Source: Streptomyces sp. Edi2
GTDB lineage: Bacteria > Actinomycetota > Actinomycetes > Streptomycetales > Streptomycetaceae
Reading direction: 5' to 3'
Assembly: GCF_040253635.1 (NCBI RefSeq)
Contig: NZ_JBEJGX010000003.1
Span: 3,162,001 to 3,226,000, forward strand
DNA length: 64,000 nucleotides
The notes under the pieces are model-generated. The model made no database searches and had not been told where the DNA came from. It worked only from the letters and a program-made list of their open reading frames with translations. The stretch's first letter is position 1. Each line of letters begins with the position of its first letter. The position numbers and the translations under genes are program-made. Below are positions 17,062-27,816 of this stretch, piece by piece.

Positions 17062-17521
17062 CGGCCGTGTCGCCGGCACATTCCCGGGCGAGATCCACAA
17101 GGGCGTGGCCTGGTGGGTCGCCGCGTGCTTCGTCGTGGTGAGCCGGACGTCCCGGATCGCGGTGGCCCACGACGGCCACCCCACCACCGGAGACTTTCAC
17201 CGGAGATTCTGCCGCGGGGCCATCAACGCCCAGCACTTCAGTTGCCAGCTGGCGGACCTCGGCGAAGCCAATGAGGATCAGCTTGTGCACGCCATGCAGG
17301 CGCTCGGAAACATCCCCGGTGCCCTGCTGTCCACGACCGGCGACGGCGGCCGGCAGACCGTCACCATCCGACTCTACGACGCGGAGGGCCGGCCGCTCAC
17401 CGAGGACACCGGCCTGGCGAAAGTGCGCGAGATGATCGCCGCAGACCGGGTGCCGATCCCCGTCAACGACCAGGCCAAAGGCCGGATTACGCTGCGACGA
17501 GACCTGGTGGAGACGAAGTGA
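17024..17521 (+). CDS. Stand-alone phosphohexomutase domain I homologue
   Basis: 165 aa from GTG 17024, with GGAGG nearby and a 38-bp overlap with the kinase gene. The whole length aligns by eye with domain I of alpha-D-phosphohexomutases. VIRDGRVAGTFPGEIHKGVAW sits where YDIRGxxP lies, IAVAHDGHPTTGDFHRRFCRG where GRDxRxSSPxL lies, and the tail IRLYDAEGRPLTEDTGLAKVRE matches IKLYxxxGRPLTEEEGL. The catalytic phosphoserine loop TASHNP is replaced by STTGDG (residues 103-108). Domains II to IV are absent (family length about 450). It is therefore probably a binding or regulatory protein, or acts with a partner. Confidence 0.7.
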   Translation: MLNPIDTAAVIRDGRVAGTFPGEIHKGVAWWVAACFVVVSRTSRIAVAHDGHPTTGDFHRRFCRGAINAQHFSCQLADLGEANEDQLVHAMQALGNIPGALLSTTGDGGRQTVTIRLYDAEGRPLTEDTGLAKVREMIAADRVPIPVNDQAKGRITLRRDLVETK

Positions 17522-18378
17522 TCGACGTGTCAGAGGTCATTCAGAGTGGCACCAGCGTCCTCTTCGTTACCCTCGACTCGCTGCGCTACGACGTAGCGCG
17601 CGCCGCCCTGCACGCCGGCCAGACCCCGCGCCTGGCGACGATGCTCCCAGGCGGTCAATGGGAGGAACGCCGAACCCCTGGCACCTTCACTCTCCCTGCG
17701 CACATGGCGTTCTTCTCCGGCTTCCTGCCCAAGCTCCCACGACCCACCCAGCCACCGCGTCTGTGGGAGTGCCGCCCTCCCGCCTTCAAGGCCGTCGATC
17801 CCGGCACGTTCGTCTTCGACGCACCGAATCTCCTCACCGGGCTGGCCCTGCACGGATACCGCACCGTGTGCATCGGCGGCGTGACGTACTTCTCGCGGGA
17901 AACCCCACTCGGGTCGGTCCTTCCGGACATGTTCCACGAGGACCACTGGCGGCCGGAGTTCTGCTCACCGGAGCCCGACTCCACGCGCCACCAGGCCGAT
18001 CATGCTCTGGCCATCGCCGACAAGCACGCCGGCCGGCCGCTGTTCCTCTTCGTCAACGTCTCGGCGGCCCACGTCCCCCACGGCCACTACGTCGGAGACA
18101 GCACTGACTCCTGGCACTCCCAGGCCGCCGCGCTCGCCTACGCAGACGAACACCTCGGCCGCCTGGTGGACGGGCTTACCAGCGCCAAGAGGTGGCTGGT
18201 CATCATGTGTGCCGACCACGGCGACGCCTTCGGCGAGGACGGCTACCACGGCCGCGGGATCACACACCCCACGGTTCTGAACGTGCCGTTCGCCGCCTGG
18301 CTGACTCCGTCGGCGCCTCAGGCGGATACGCTCTCGGGCCATGACCGACGCACCCGCCCGGGAGGCGGCGACGCGTGA
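17518..18378 (+). CDS. Alkaline-phosphatase-superfamily hydrolase (sulfatase-like)
   Basis: 286 aa from GTG 17518, overlapping the preceding stop (GTGA), with GGAG six nt upstream. Metal and nucleophile motifs: VLFVTLDSLRYDVA (Asp20), the Thr-type nucleophile in TPGTFTLPAHMAFFSGFLP (about residues 53-71), and C-terminal CADHGDAFGEDGYHG. It resembles the STM4013/SEN3800-type hydrolases, which in other bacteria also sit beside radical SAM genes (from memory). The nucleophile context suggests a phosphatase or phosphodiesterase rather than a Cys-formylglycine sulfatase. Its end overlaps the Nudix gene by 38 bp. Confidence 0.85.
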   Translation: MIDVSEVIQSGTSVLFVTLDSLRYDVARAALHAGQTPRLATMLPGGQWEERRTPGTFTLPAHMAFFSGFLPKLPRPTQPPRLWECRPPAFKAVDPGTFVFDAPNLLTGLALHGYRTVCIGGVTYFSRETPLGSVLPDMFHEDHWRPEFCSPEPDSTRHQADHALAIADKHAGRPLFLFVNVSAAHVPHGHYVGDSTDSWHSQAAALAYADEHLGRLVDGLTSAKRWLVIMCADHGDAFGEDGYHGRGITHPTVLNVPFAAWLTPSAPQADTLSGHDRRTRPGGGDA

Positions 18379-18796
18379 CGCCTCCGTCATCGTGGCCCGT
18401 GACCCAAACGGCATGGTCGCCGTCCTGACCACCGAATTCCCCTCGCATGGAGGGGACTACCTGTTCCTTCCCGGAGGGCGCCGGGAGCCCGGCGAAACAC
18501 CGGAACAATGCGCGCAACGCGAGCTGCGTGAGGAAGCCGGCGTCACCGCCAAGACCTGGCGCCCCCTCGGCTCCTACGCCATGACCCTGCACTCGACCGC
18601 CCGCATTTACCTCTACCTGGCCGAAGGTCTCACCCGCGGCCCGCAGCAACTCACGCCGAATGAAGAGAACTTCACACTCATGTGGTGGCCGATGTCCGAC
18701 GCGATCCAGGCCGCGGCAGAAGGCCGCTTCCTGCTTCAAGGCGGCCCGCTCGCACTGCTGCTCGTCCAGCACGTCACGCAGCCTGACGAGAGCTGA
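18341..18796 (+). CDS. Nudix hydrolase
   Basis: 151 aa from ATG 18341. It contains a perfect Nudix box at residues 46-68: Gly46, Glu52, Arg60-Glu61, Glu64-Glu65, Gly67. The body is short and typical of ADP-ribose / NDP-sugar / dNTP pyrophosphohydrolases. It is the last gene of the right accessory operon and overlaps the hydrolase gene before it, so it probably acts on a nucleoside-diphosphate-linked intermediate (inference). Confidence 0.92.
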   Translation: MTDAPAREAATRDASVIVARDPNGMVAVLTTEFPSHGGDYLFLPGGRREPGETPEQCAQRELREEAGVTAKTWRPLGSYAMTLHSTARIYLYLAEGLTRGPQQLTPNEENFTLMWWPMSDAIQAAAEGRFLLQGGPLALLLVQHVTQPDES

Positions 18797-18911
18797 ACGC
18801 GGCTGGTGTCCGACGGGCGGGTGGGTGGCGGGGATGCCCTGCCCGCCGGCAGGCCCCCGGGACCGACAGAACGCAATGCCGCGGCGAAACGCGCCCCGTG
18901 CGTCGCCCCTC

Positions 18912-19802
18912 CTACACCCGCGGCACCCGGATAACCCCCTCCTGGATCACCGAAGCCGCCAGTTGTCCGTCCGCCGTGAAGATCCGGCCCTTGCCCAGGC
19001 CCCGGCCGCTCTGGGCCGTGGGGGATTCCTGGTCGTAGAGGAGCCATTCGTCGGCGCGCAGGGGGCGGTGGAACCACATGGCGTGGTCCAGGCTGGCGCC
19101 GACCACGTCGCCGACCGCCCAGCCGCCGCGGCCGTGGGCGAGCAGGATCGAGTCCAGCAGGGTCATGTCGGAGACGTAGGTGACCAGGCAGATGTCCAGC
19201 AGGGGGCGGGGGATCTCGCCGTCGTCGTCGAGTTTGCCCTGGGTGCGGAACCAGACCTGGGAGCGGGGCTCGCGGGGCTCGCCGACGGTGGCGTAGGGCG
19301 GCTCGTCGACGTAGCGCAGGTCGATCGCGGCCCGCGCCTCCAGCAGCCGCTCGGCGACGGCCGGGGTGAGGAACCGTCCGGCGTGCCGGGGCAGCATCTC
19401 GGCGGCGGTGGGCAGCTCCAGCGGGTCCGGGGCCGGCGGCATCGGCTCCTGGTGTTCCAGGCCCTCCTCGTGGACCTGGAAGGAGGCCGAGAGGTGGAAG
19501 ATCGGCTGGCCGTGCTGGACGGCGACGACCCGGCGGGTGGTGAAGGACCGGCCGTCGCGGATGCGGTCGACGGTGTAGACGATGGGGGCGCCGGGGTCCC
19601 CGGGGCGCAGGAAGTACGCGTGCAGGGAGTGCGGCGGACGGTCGGCGGGGGCCGTGCGCCCGGCCGCGACCAGGGCCTGGGCGGCGACCTGGCCGCCGAA
19701 GACCCGGGGCACGACCGAGGCGCGGCTCTCGCCCCGGAAGATGTCCTGCTCGATCCGCTCCAGCGCGAGCAGATCGAGCAGGGACCGGAGTGCGTCGTTC
19801 AC
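18912..19802 (-). CDS. tesB: Acyl-CoA thioesterase II (TesB-like)
   Basis: 296 aa from GTG 19802 (VNDALRSLLDLLALERIEQDIFRG); the frame continues upstream only as shadow of the acyl-CoA dehydrogenase. It has the double-hotdog layout: VFGGQVAAQALVAAGRT...LHAYFLRPGD in the first half, and DVVGASLDHAMWFHRPLRADEWLLYDQESPTAQSGRGLGKGRIF in the second. It hydrolyses acyl-CoAs. It starts 20 bp after the acyl-CoA dehydrogenase and is probably in the same operon. Confidence 0.93.
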   Translation of the reverse strand: MNDALRSLLDLLALERIEQDIFRGESRASVVPRVFGGQVAAQALVAAGRTAPADRPPHSLHAYFLRPGDPGAPIVYTVDRIRDGRSFTTRRVVAVQHGQPIFHLSASFQVHEEGLEHQEPMPPAPDPLELPTAAEMLPRHAGRFLTPAVAERLLEARAAIDLRYVDEPPYATVGEPREPRSQVWFRTQGKLDDDGEIPRPLLDICLVTYVSDMTLLDSILLAHGRGGWAVGDVVGASLDHAMWFHRPLRADEWLLYDQESPTAQSGRGLGKGRIFTADGQLAASVIQEGVIRVPRV

Positions 19803-19822
19803 GTGCGCGGTGCCCTTACGGC

Positions 19823-20980
19823 CTAGAGACCCATGGACTTGGCGATGATGGACTTCATGACCTCGCTGGTGCCGCCGTAGATGCGGTTGACGCGGTTGTC
19901 GGCGTAGAGGCGGGCGATCGGGTACTCGTTCATGTAGCCGTACCCGCCGTGCAGCTGGAGGCAGCGGTCGATCACGCGGTGCGCGACCTCGGTGCAGAAC
20001 AGCTTGGCGCTGGCGGCCTCGGCCGGGGACAGCTCGCCCGCGTCCAGGGCCTCCAGGGTGCGGTCGGCGACGGCCTGCGCGGCGTCCACCTCGGCCTGGC
20101 AGGCGGCCAGCTCGAACTTGGTGTTCTGGAAGGAGGCGACGGTCTTGCCGAAGATGGTGCGGTCCTGCACGTACTCCTTGGCGAACCGGACGGCCGCCGC
20201 GGCCTGCGCGTAGGCACCGAAGGCGATGCCCCAGCGCTCCGAGGCGAGGTTCAGGCCCAGGTAGGAGAAGCCCTTGTTCTCCTCGCCCAGCAGGTCCTCG
20301 ACCGGGACCTTGACGTCGACGAAGGCCAGCTCGGCGGTGTCGGAGGTCTTCAGGCCGAGCTTGTCCAGCTTGCGGCCGACGGAGTAGCCCTCGGCCTTGG
20401 TGTCGACGGCGAAGAGGGAGATGCCGAAGCGGCGGTCGTCCTCCTTCGGCGCGGCGGTACGGGCGCACACGATCACGCGGTCGGCGTGCACGCCGCCGGT
20501 GATGAAGGTCTTGGCGCCGTTGAGGACGTAGTGCGTGCCGTCCTCGGAGAGCTTCGCGGTGGTCTTCATGCCCGCGAGGTCGGAGCCGGTGCCCGGCTCG
20601 GTCATCGCGAGGGCCCACATCTCCTCGCCGGAGACGAACTTCGGCAGGAAGCGCTTCTTCTGCTCGTCGGTGGCGAGCATCTTGAGGTACGGCAGGCCGA
20701 GCAGCACATGCACGCCGGAGCCGCCGAAGGTGACGCCCGCGCGGGCGGTCTCCTCGTACATCACGGCCTCGAACTTGTACGAGTCGATGCCCGCGCCGCC
20801 GAACTCCTCGTCCACGCGGATGCCGAATATGCCCAGCTCGGCGAGCTTGTAGTAGAAGTCGCGCGGCGCCTGGCCGGCGGCGAACCACTCGTCGTACACA
20901 GGTACGACCTCGGCCTCGATGAAGGCCCGCAGGGTCTCCCGGAACGCCTCGTGATCCTCGTTGAACACCGTACGGCGCAT
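19823..20980 (-). CDS. Acyl-CoA dehydrogenase
   Basis: 385 aa from ATG 20980, with AAGGAGG seven nt upstream. All ACAD signatures are present: ALAMTEPGTGSDLAGMKTTA (FAD/substrate), and C-terminal QLHGGYGYMNEYPIARLYADNRVNRIYGGTSEVMK. The catalytic Glu is expected in the YGGTSE region, as in most short-chain ACADs. It is divergent from the TetR/carboxylase side of the cluster and likely oxidises branched or medium-chain acyl-CoAs. Confidence 0.93.
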   Translation of the reverse strand: MRRTVFNEDHEAFRETLRAFIEAEVVPVYDEWFAAGQAPRDFYYKLAELGIFGIRVDEEFGGAGIDSYKFEAVMYEETARAGVTFGGSGVHVLLGLPYLKMLATDEQKKRFLPKFVSGEEMWALAMTEPGTGSDLAGMKTTAKLSEDGTHYVLNGAKTFITGGVHADRVIVCARTAAPKEDDRRFGISLFAVDTKAEGYSVGRKLDKLGLKTSDTAELAFVDVKVPVEDLLGEENKGFSYLGLNLASERWGIAFGAYAQAAAAVRFAKEYVQDRTIFGKTVASFQNTKFELAACQAEVDAAQAVADRTLEALDAGELSPAEAASAKLFCTEVAHRVIDRCLQLHGGYGYMNEYPIARLYADNRVNRIYGGTSEVMKSIIAKSMGL

Positions 20981-21008
20981 GCCATGGCCTCCTTAGACCG
21001 CCGCGTCT

Positions 21009-21024
21009 GGCTAAGCGCTTGCTC
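21009..21024. promoter_or_regulatory. Candidate operator for acyl-CoA dehydrogenase
   Basis: GGCTAAGCGCTTGCTC contains the 8-bp perfect palindrome AAGCGCTT (21013-21020), 33 bp upstream of the acyl-CoA dehydrogenase start. This core differs from the GGTTAAC boxes at 21850-21898, so a different regulator may bind it. Confidence 0.4.
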
Positions 21025-21141
21025 AGCTTCTCTCCGAAGCGAAAGCTACCGGCCAGTCACTAAAGCTGTCCAGAGGAGAGCGGGGCGCGGTGGGCGACGC
21101 CACACCCGGCCCCGTACACGCCGCGCCCCGCCCCGCACGCG

Positions 21142-21828
21142 CTACGCCCCCCGCACGCCCACCGCGACCGACTCCCCCGCCACCGATTCCCCACTCTGCG
21201 GTTCCCCGCCCTCCGCTTCCCCGTCCTCCGGCTCCCCGGCCACCGCACCGAACGCCCCCAGCGCCAGCCGGTGCAGCAGCTCCGCCATCTCCGTACGGCC
21301 CGGGAGGGCGCCCGGCCGGCCGAGGTGCGGGGTGGAGTTGAGCAGGCCGAAGACGGCGTGCACCGCGGCGCGGGCCCGGGACTCGGAGGGGAGGGCGTGA
21401 ACCCGGCGGACGACCTCCACCCACAGCTCCACGTACTCCCGCTGGAGCCGGCGGACCCGCTTGCGGTCGGCCTCCCGCAGCCGGTCCAGCTCACGGTCGT
21501 GCAGGGTGATCAGCGGCCGGTCGTCCAGCGCGAAGTCGATATGGCCCTCGATCAGCGCGTCCAGCACCGCTTCCGGGCTCTCGCCGCCCTCGGCCACCCG
21601 CATCCGGCCGCCCTCCAGCAGCCGCTCGCTGATGCCGACCAGCAGCTCGGCGAGCATCGCGTCCTTGCCGGCGAAGTGCCGGTAGAGGCCGGGGCCCGAG
21701 ATGCCCACGGCCGCCCCTATCTCGTCCACGCCGACGCCGTGGAAGCCGCGCTCCGCGAAGAGCCGGGCCGCCTCCTTGAGGATCTGCTCGCGGCGGCTGG
21801 TCGGGGCGGCGGACTGCGCATTACTCAT
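21142..21828 (-). CDS. TetR-family transcriptional regulator
   Basis: 228 aa from ATG 21828 (MSNAQSAAPTSRREQILKEAARLFAERGFHG). N-terminal HTH: FHGVGVDEIGAAVGISGPGLYRHFAGKDAML (residues about 29-59). The C-terminus carries a low-complexity acidic repeat (GEPEDGEAEGGEPQSGES). It is divergent from the carboxylase operon and the likely repressor of it, with an acyl-CoA as expected inducer (family knowledge plus context). Confidence 0.92.
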   Translation of the reverse strand: MSNAQSAAPTSRREQILKEAARLFAERGFHGVGVDEIGAAVGISGPGLYRHFAGKDAMLAELLVGISERLLEGGRMRVAEGGESPEAVLDALIEGHIDFALDDRPLITLHDRELDRLREADRKRVRRLQREYVELWVEVVRRVHALPSESRARAAVHAVFGLLNSTPHLGRPGALPGRTEMAELLHRLALGAFGAVAGEPEDGEAEGGEPQSGESVAGESVAVGVRGA

Positions 21829-21849
21829 GCCGTCGATTGTAGACAGCCG

Positions 21850-21898
21850 GGTTAGTGCTCGTTAACCTGACAGCAGATGTGGTTAACGCCCATTAACC
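21850..21898. promoter_or_regulatory. Paired operators in tetR/carboxylase divergent promoter
   Basis: Two 18-bp inverted repeats: GGTTAGTGCTCGTTAACC (21850-21867) and GGTTAACGCCCATTAACC (21881-21898). Their centres are 31 bp apart, about three helical turns, so two TetR dimers could bind the same face. The shared half-site is GGTTA/TAACC. Confidence 0.75.
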
Positions 21899-21963
21899 CG
21901 GATGGCCCGGCGGCTGCGGACCGCGGCACCGGGACATTCGACCGAGCAAGGGGGCTCGTACTG

Positions 21964-23595
<1,632 letters not shown>

Positions 23596-23612
23596 GAGGG
23601 ATGTCCCCAGCA

Positions 23613-25628
23613 ATGGCCACCAATTTCGACACCGTGCTGATCGCCAACCGCGGCGAGATCGCGGTCCGTGTCATCCGTACGCTGCGCGCCCTCGGCATCC
23701 GCTCGGTCGCGGTCTACAGCGACGCGGACGCCGACGCCCGCCATGTCCGCGAGGCCGACACCGCCGTGCGCATCGGCCCGGCCCCGGCCGCCGAGAGCTA
23801 TCTGTCCGTGGAACGGCTGCTGGACGCGGCGGCCAGGACCGGCGCCCAGGCGGTCCACCCGGGCTACGGATTCCTCGCCGAGAACGCCGCCTTCGCCCGT
23901 GCCTGCGCGGACGCCGGGCTGGTCTTCATCGGCCCGTCCGCCGACGCCATCGAGCTGATGGGCGACAAGATCCGTGCCAAGGAGACGGTGCGGGAGGCCG
24001 GCGTCCCGGTCGTCCCCGGCTCCTCCGGCAGCGGGCTGGACGACGGCCAACTGGCCGCGGCGGCACGGGAGATCGGCATGCCGGTGCTGCTCAAGCCGTC
24101 CGCGGGCGGCGGCGGCAAGGGCATGCGGCTGGTGCGCGAGGAAGCGCTGCTGGCCGACGAGATCGCCTCCGCCCGCCGCGAGGCCCGCTCCTCCTTCGGC
24201 GACGACACCCTCCTCGTCGAGCGCTGGATCGACCGGCCCCGGCACATCGAGATCCAGGTGCTGGCGGACGGCCACGGCAACGTCATCCACCTCGGCGAGC
24301 GCGAGTGCTCCCTCCAGCGCCGCCACCAGAAGGTCATCGAGGAGGCCCCCTCGGTCCTGCTGGACGAGGCGACCCGCGCCGCGATGGGCGAGGCGGCCGT
24401 GCAGGCGGCCCGCTCCTGCGGCTACCGCGGCGCCGGCACCGTCGAGTTCATCGTCCCGGGCAAGGACCCGGCCTCGTACTACTTCATGGAGATGAACACC
24501 CGCCTCCAGGTCGAGCACCCGGTCACCGAGCTGGTCACCGGCCTCGACCTGGTCGAGTGGCAGCTGCGGGTCGCGGCCGGCGAACACCTGCGCCACGCCC
24601 AGGAGGACATCACCCTCACCGGGCACGCCATCGAGGCCCGGATCTGCGCCGAGGACCCGGCCCGCGACTTCCTGCCGACCGGCGGCACGGTGCTGGCGCT
24701 GCACGAGGTGCAGGGCGACGGGCTGCGCACGGACTCCGGCCTGTCCCGCGGCGTGGAGGTCGGCAGCCGCTACGACCCGATGCTCTCCAAGGTCATCGCC
24801 CACGGCCCGGACCGGGCGAGTGCGCTGCGCCGGCTGCGGGCCGCGCTGGCCGGGACGGTCACCCTCGGGGTGACCACCAACGCCGGTTTCCTGCGGCGGC
24901 TGCTGGCCCATCCGGACGTGGTCTCCGGCGAGCTGGACACCGGGCTGGTGGAGCGCGAGGCGGCCGGGCTGGTCGACGGCGGGGTGCCGGACGAGGTGTA
25001 CACGGCGGCCGCGGCGGTGCGGCAGGCCGCCCTGGAGCCGGCGGTGGACGGGGGCGGCTGGCGCGACCCGTTCGCCGCGCCCAGCGGCTTCCGCCTCGGC
25101 GGCGAGCCCGCGCCCGTCCGCCACTGGCTGCGCGTCCCCGGCCACGACCCCGTCGCCCACGACGTACGGCCGGGCGCGGAGGCGTCCTGGCAGGTCACGC
25201 CGGACCGGGTACGGGTCACCGCCGACGGGGTGCTGCACACCTTCCACCGCAGCGGCGACTGGCTCGGCCGGGACGGCGACTCCTGGCAGGTGACCTCGTA
25301 CGACCCGGTGGCCGCCGCGCTGCGCGGCGCCGCCGGGGCCCATGGCGCGGACACCCTGGCCGCCCCGATGCCGGGCACCGTCACCGTCGTCAAGGTCGCC
25401 GTCGGCGACGAGGTGGCCGCGGGCCAGGGCCTGCTGGTGGTCGAGGCGATGAAGATGGAGCACGTCATCTCCGCGCCGCACGCCGGCACCGTCACCGAAC
25501 TGGACGTCACCGCGGGCAGCACCGTCGCCATGGACCAGATCCTGGCCGTGATCACCCCGCACGAGGACCCCGACGAGGCCGCCGCGACCGCGACCGAGCC
25601 CGGGGCCGAGGAGGGGAGCACCCGATGA
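23613..25628 (+). CDS. mccA: Acyl-CoA carboxylase alpha subunit (biotin carboxylase + BCCP)
   Basis: 671 aa from ATG 23613 ([24 protein letters not shown]); ATG 23601 abuts the GAGAGGG and is unlikely. Biotin carboxylase domain: ATP-grasp [14 protein letters not shown] and catalytic [19 protein letters not shown]-terminal biotinyl domain with [10 protein letters not shown]. It carboxylates biotin for the MccB partner. Its stop overlaps the start of the lyase gene (ATGA), so the operon is coupled. Confidence 0.95.
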   Translation: MATNFDTVLIANRGEIAVRVIRTLRALGIRSVAVYSDADADARHVREADTAVRIGPAPAAESYLSVERLLDAAARTGAQAVHPGYGFLAENAAFARACADAGLVFIGPSADAIELMGDKIRAKETVREAGVPVVPGSSGSGLDDGQLAAAAREIGMPVLLKPSAGGGGKGMRLVREEALLADEIASARREARSSFGDDTLLVERWIDRPRHIEIQVLADGHGNVIHLGERECSLQRRHQKVIEEAPSVLLDEATRAAMGEAAVQAARSCGYRGAGTVEFIVPGKDPASYYFMEMNTRLQVEHPVTELVTGLDLVEWQLRVAAGEHLRHAQEDITLTGHAIEARICAEDPARDFLPTGGTVLALHEVQGDGLRTDSGLSRGVEVGSRYDPMLSKVIAHGPDRASALRRLRAALAGTVTLGVTTNAGFLRRLLAHPDVVSGELDTGLVEREAAGLVDGGVPDEVYTAAAAVRQAALEPAVDGGGWRDPFAAPSGFRLGGEPAPVRHWLRVPGHDPVAHDVRPGAEASWQVTPDRVRVTADGVLHTFHRSGDWLGRDGDSWQVTSYDPVAAALRGAAGAHGADTLAAPMPGTVTVVKVAVGDEVAAGQGLLVVEAMKMEHVISAPHAGTVTELDVTAGSTVAMDQILAVITPHEDPDEAAATATEPGAEEGSTR

Positions 25629-26566
25629 CCGCGGCCGGACTGCCGATGGAGGTCACCGCGGAGGGGCTGCCCACCCGCGTACGGATCCATGAGGTCGGCG
25701 CGCGCGACGGCCTGCAGAACGAGCAGACCGTGGTGCCCACCGAGATCAAGGCGGAGTTCATCCGCCGGCTCGCCGACGCCGGCCTGCCGACCGTCGAGGC
25801 CACCAGCTTCGTCCACCCCAAGTGGGTGCCCCAGCTCGCCGACGCGGAGCAGCTGTTCCCGCAGCTGGACGGCATCGATCCGCACCGGCTCCCGGTGCTG
25901 GTGCCCAACGAACGCGGTCTGGACCGTGCGCTCGCCCTGGGCGCCCGCCGGATCGCGGTGTTCGGCAGCGCCACCGAGTCCTTCGCCAAGGCCAACCTCA
26001 ACCGCACGGTCGACGAGGCGCTGGCGATGTTCGCCCCGGTCGTCGCGCGGGCCAAGGACGCCAAGGTGCAGGTCCGCGGCTACCTCTCGATGTGCTTCGG
26101 CGACCCCTGGGAGGGGCCGGTGCCCGTCGCGCAGACCGTCCGGGTCTGCCGGGCGCTGCTCGACCTGGGCTGCGACGAGCTGAGCCTGGGCGACACCATC
26201 GGCGTGGCCACCCCCGGTCATGTGCAGACCCTGCTGGCCTCCCTCAACGAGGCCGGCGTGGCCACCTCCCGGATCGGCGTGCACTTCCACGACACCTACG
26301 GGCAGGCCCTCGCCAACACCTTCGCCGCGCTGCAGCACGGCGTCACCACCGTCGACGCCTCGGCGGGCGGCCTCGGCGGCTGCCCCTACGCCAAGAGCGC
26401 CACCGGCAACCTCGCCACCGAAGACCTGGTGTGGATGCTGCACGGTCTCGGCATCGGGACCGGGGTCGACCTGGACCGGCTGGCCGCCACCAGCGTGTGG
26501 ATGGCGGACGTCCTGGGCCGGCCGAGCCCCTCCCGCACCCTTCGCGCCCTCTCCCCCAAGGAGTGA
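25625..26566 (+). CDS. hmgL: Hydroxymethylglutaryl-CoA lyase
   Basis: 313 aa from ATG 25625. TIM-barrel HMGL signatures: [15 protein letters not shown] (metal Asp in RDG), [26 protein letters not shown] and the glycine loop with catalytic Cys, [18 protein letters not shown]. It splits HMG-CoA to acetyl-CoA and acetoacetate, the last step of leucine degradation. It follows mccA directly. Confidence 0.95.
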   Translation: MTAAGLPMEVTAEGLPTRVRIHEVGARDGLQNEQTVVPTEIKAEFIRRLADAGLPTVEATSFVHPKWVPQLADAEQLFPQLDGIDPHRLPVLVPNERGLDRALALGARRIAVFGSATESFAKANLNRTVDEALAMFAPVVARAKDAKVQVRGYLSMCFGDPWEGPVPVAQTVRVCRALLDLGCDELSLGDTIGVATPGHVQTLLASLNEAGVATSRIGVHFHDTYGQALANTFAALQHGVTTVDASAGGLGGCPYAKSATGNLATEDLVWMLHGLGIGTGVDLDRLAATSVWMADVLGRPSPSRTLRALSPKE

Positions 26567-26571
26567 CCCTC

Positions 26572-27732
26572 ATGTCACTGGACCACCGTCTGCCCGCCGA
26601 GCTGGAAGAACTCCGGCGCACCGTCGAGGCGTTCGCGCACGACGTCGTCGCCCCGAAGATCGGCGAGTACTACGAGCAGCATGCGTTCCCGTACGAGATC
26701 GTGCAGGAGATGGGCCGGATGGGCCTGTTCGGCCTGCCGTTCCCCGAGGAGTACGGCGGGATGGGCGGCGACTACCTCGCGCTCGGCATCGCCCTGGAGG
26801 AGCTGGCCCGGGTCGACTCCTCGGTGGCCATCACCCTGGAGGCCGGCGTCTCGCTGGGCGCCATGCCGATTTACCACTTCGGCACGGAGGAGCAGAAGCG
26901 CGAGTGGCTGCCCAAGCTGTGCAGCGGTGAGGTGCTGGGCGCGTTCGGCCTCACCGAGCCGGACGGCGGCTCGGACGCCGGCGCCACCCGTACCACCGCC
27001 GTACGCGACGGCGGGGACTGGGTGATCAACGGCAGCAAGTGCTTCATCACCAACTCCGGTACGGACATCACCGGCCTGGTCACGGTCACTGCCGTCACCG
27101 GCCGCAAGGACAATGGCGCCCCGCTGATCTCCTCGATCATCGTGCCGTCCGGCACGCCGGGCTTCACGGTCGGCGCCCCGTACTCCAAGGTCGGCTGGAG
27201 CGCTTCGGACACCCGCGAGCTGTCCTTCTCCGACGTCCGCGTCCCGGCCGCCAACCTGGTGGGCGAGGAGGGCCGCGGCTACGCCCAGTTCCTGCGGATC
27301 CTCGACGAGGGCAGGATCGCGATCGCGGCCCTGGCCACCGGCCTGGCCCAGGGCTGTGTGGACGAGTCGGTGCGCTACGCCAAGGAGCGGCAGGCCTTCG
27401 GCCGTGCGATCGGCACCAACCAGGCGATCCAGTTCAAGCTCGCCGACATGGAGATGCGCGCCCACACCTCCCGGCTGGCCTGGCGTGATGCCGCGTCCCG
27501 GCTGGTGCACGGCGAGCCCTTCAAGAAGGAGGCCGCGCTCGCCAAGCTCTACTCCTCCGAGATCGCGGTGGACAACGCCCGTGAGGCCACCCAGATCCAC
27601 GGCGGGTACGGCTTCATGAACGAGTACCCGGTCGCCCGGATGTGGCGGGACGCCAAGATCCTGGAGATCGGCGAGGGCACCAGCGAGGTCCAGCGGATGC
27701 TGATCGCCAGGGAGCTGGGCCTGGGCGCCTGA
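26572..27732 (+). CDS. acdH: Acyl-CoA dehydrogenase, isovaleryl-CoA type
   Basis: 386 aa from ATG 26572, with AAGGAG seven to eight nt upstream. ACAD signatures: FGLTEPDGGSDAGATRTTA and QIHGGYGFMNEYPVARMWRDAKILEIGEGTSEVQ. Being the last gene of the mcc operon, it is expected to catalyse isovaleryl-CoA to methylcrotonyl-CoA. In S. coelicolor the equivalent acdH serves branched-chain acyl-CoAs in general (from memory). Confidence 0.93.
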   Translation: MSLDHRLPAELEELRRTVEAFAHDVVAPKIGEYYEQHAFPYEIVQEMGRMGLFGLPFPEEYGGMGGDYLALGIALEELARVDSSVAITLEAGVSLGAMPIYHFGTEEQKREWLPKLCSGEVLGAFGLTEPDGGSDAGATRTTAVRDGGDWVINGSKCFITNSGTDITGLVTVTAVTGRKDNGAPLISSIIVPSGTPGFTVGAPYSKVGWSASDTRELSFSDVRVPAANLVGEEGRGYAQFLRILDEGRIAIAALATGLAQGCVDESVRYAKERQAFGRAIGTNQAIQFKLADMEMRAHTSRLAWRDAASRLVHGEPFKKEAALAKLYSSEIAVDNAREATQIHGGYGFMNEYPVARMWRDAKILEIGEGTSEVQRMLIARELGLGA

Positions 27733-27754
27733 CCGGATGCACTGCGCCGGTCCT

Positions 27755-27785
27755 GCGGCCGGCCCCGCGCGACGGGGCCGGCCGC
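27755..27785. terminator. Strong bidirectional terminator
   Basis: GCGGCCGGCCCCG (27755-27767) pairs perfectly over 13 bp with 27773-27785 around a five-base loop. It sits between the convergent acdH and hexosaminidase genes. Confidence 0.85.
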
Positions 27786-27816
27786 GGAGCGGCCGACGGC
27801 GATGTCTCTCACCCGC

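Noticed and set aside
18912..20888. 658-codon minus-strand frame joining a thioesterase to upstream sequence
   Set aside because: The first half is a shadow of the acyl-CoA dehydrogenase; the thioesterase starts at GTG 19802. It is not a fusion protein.
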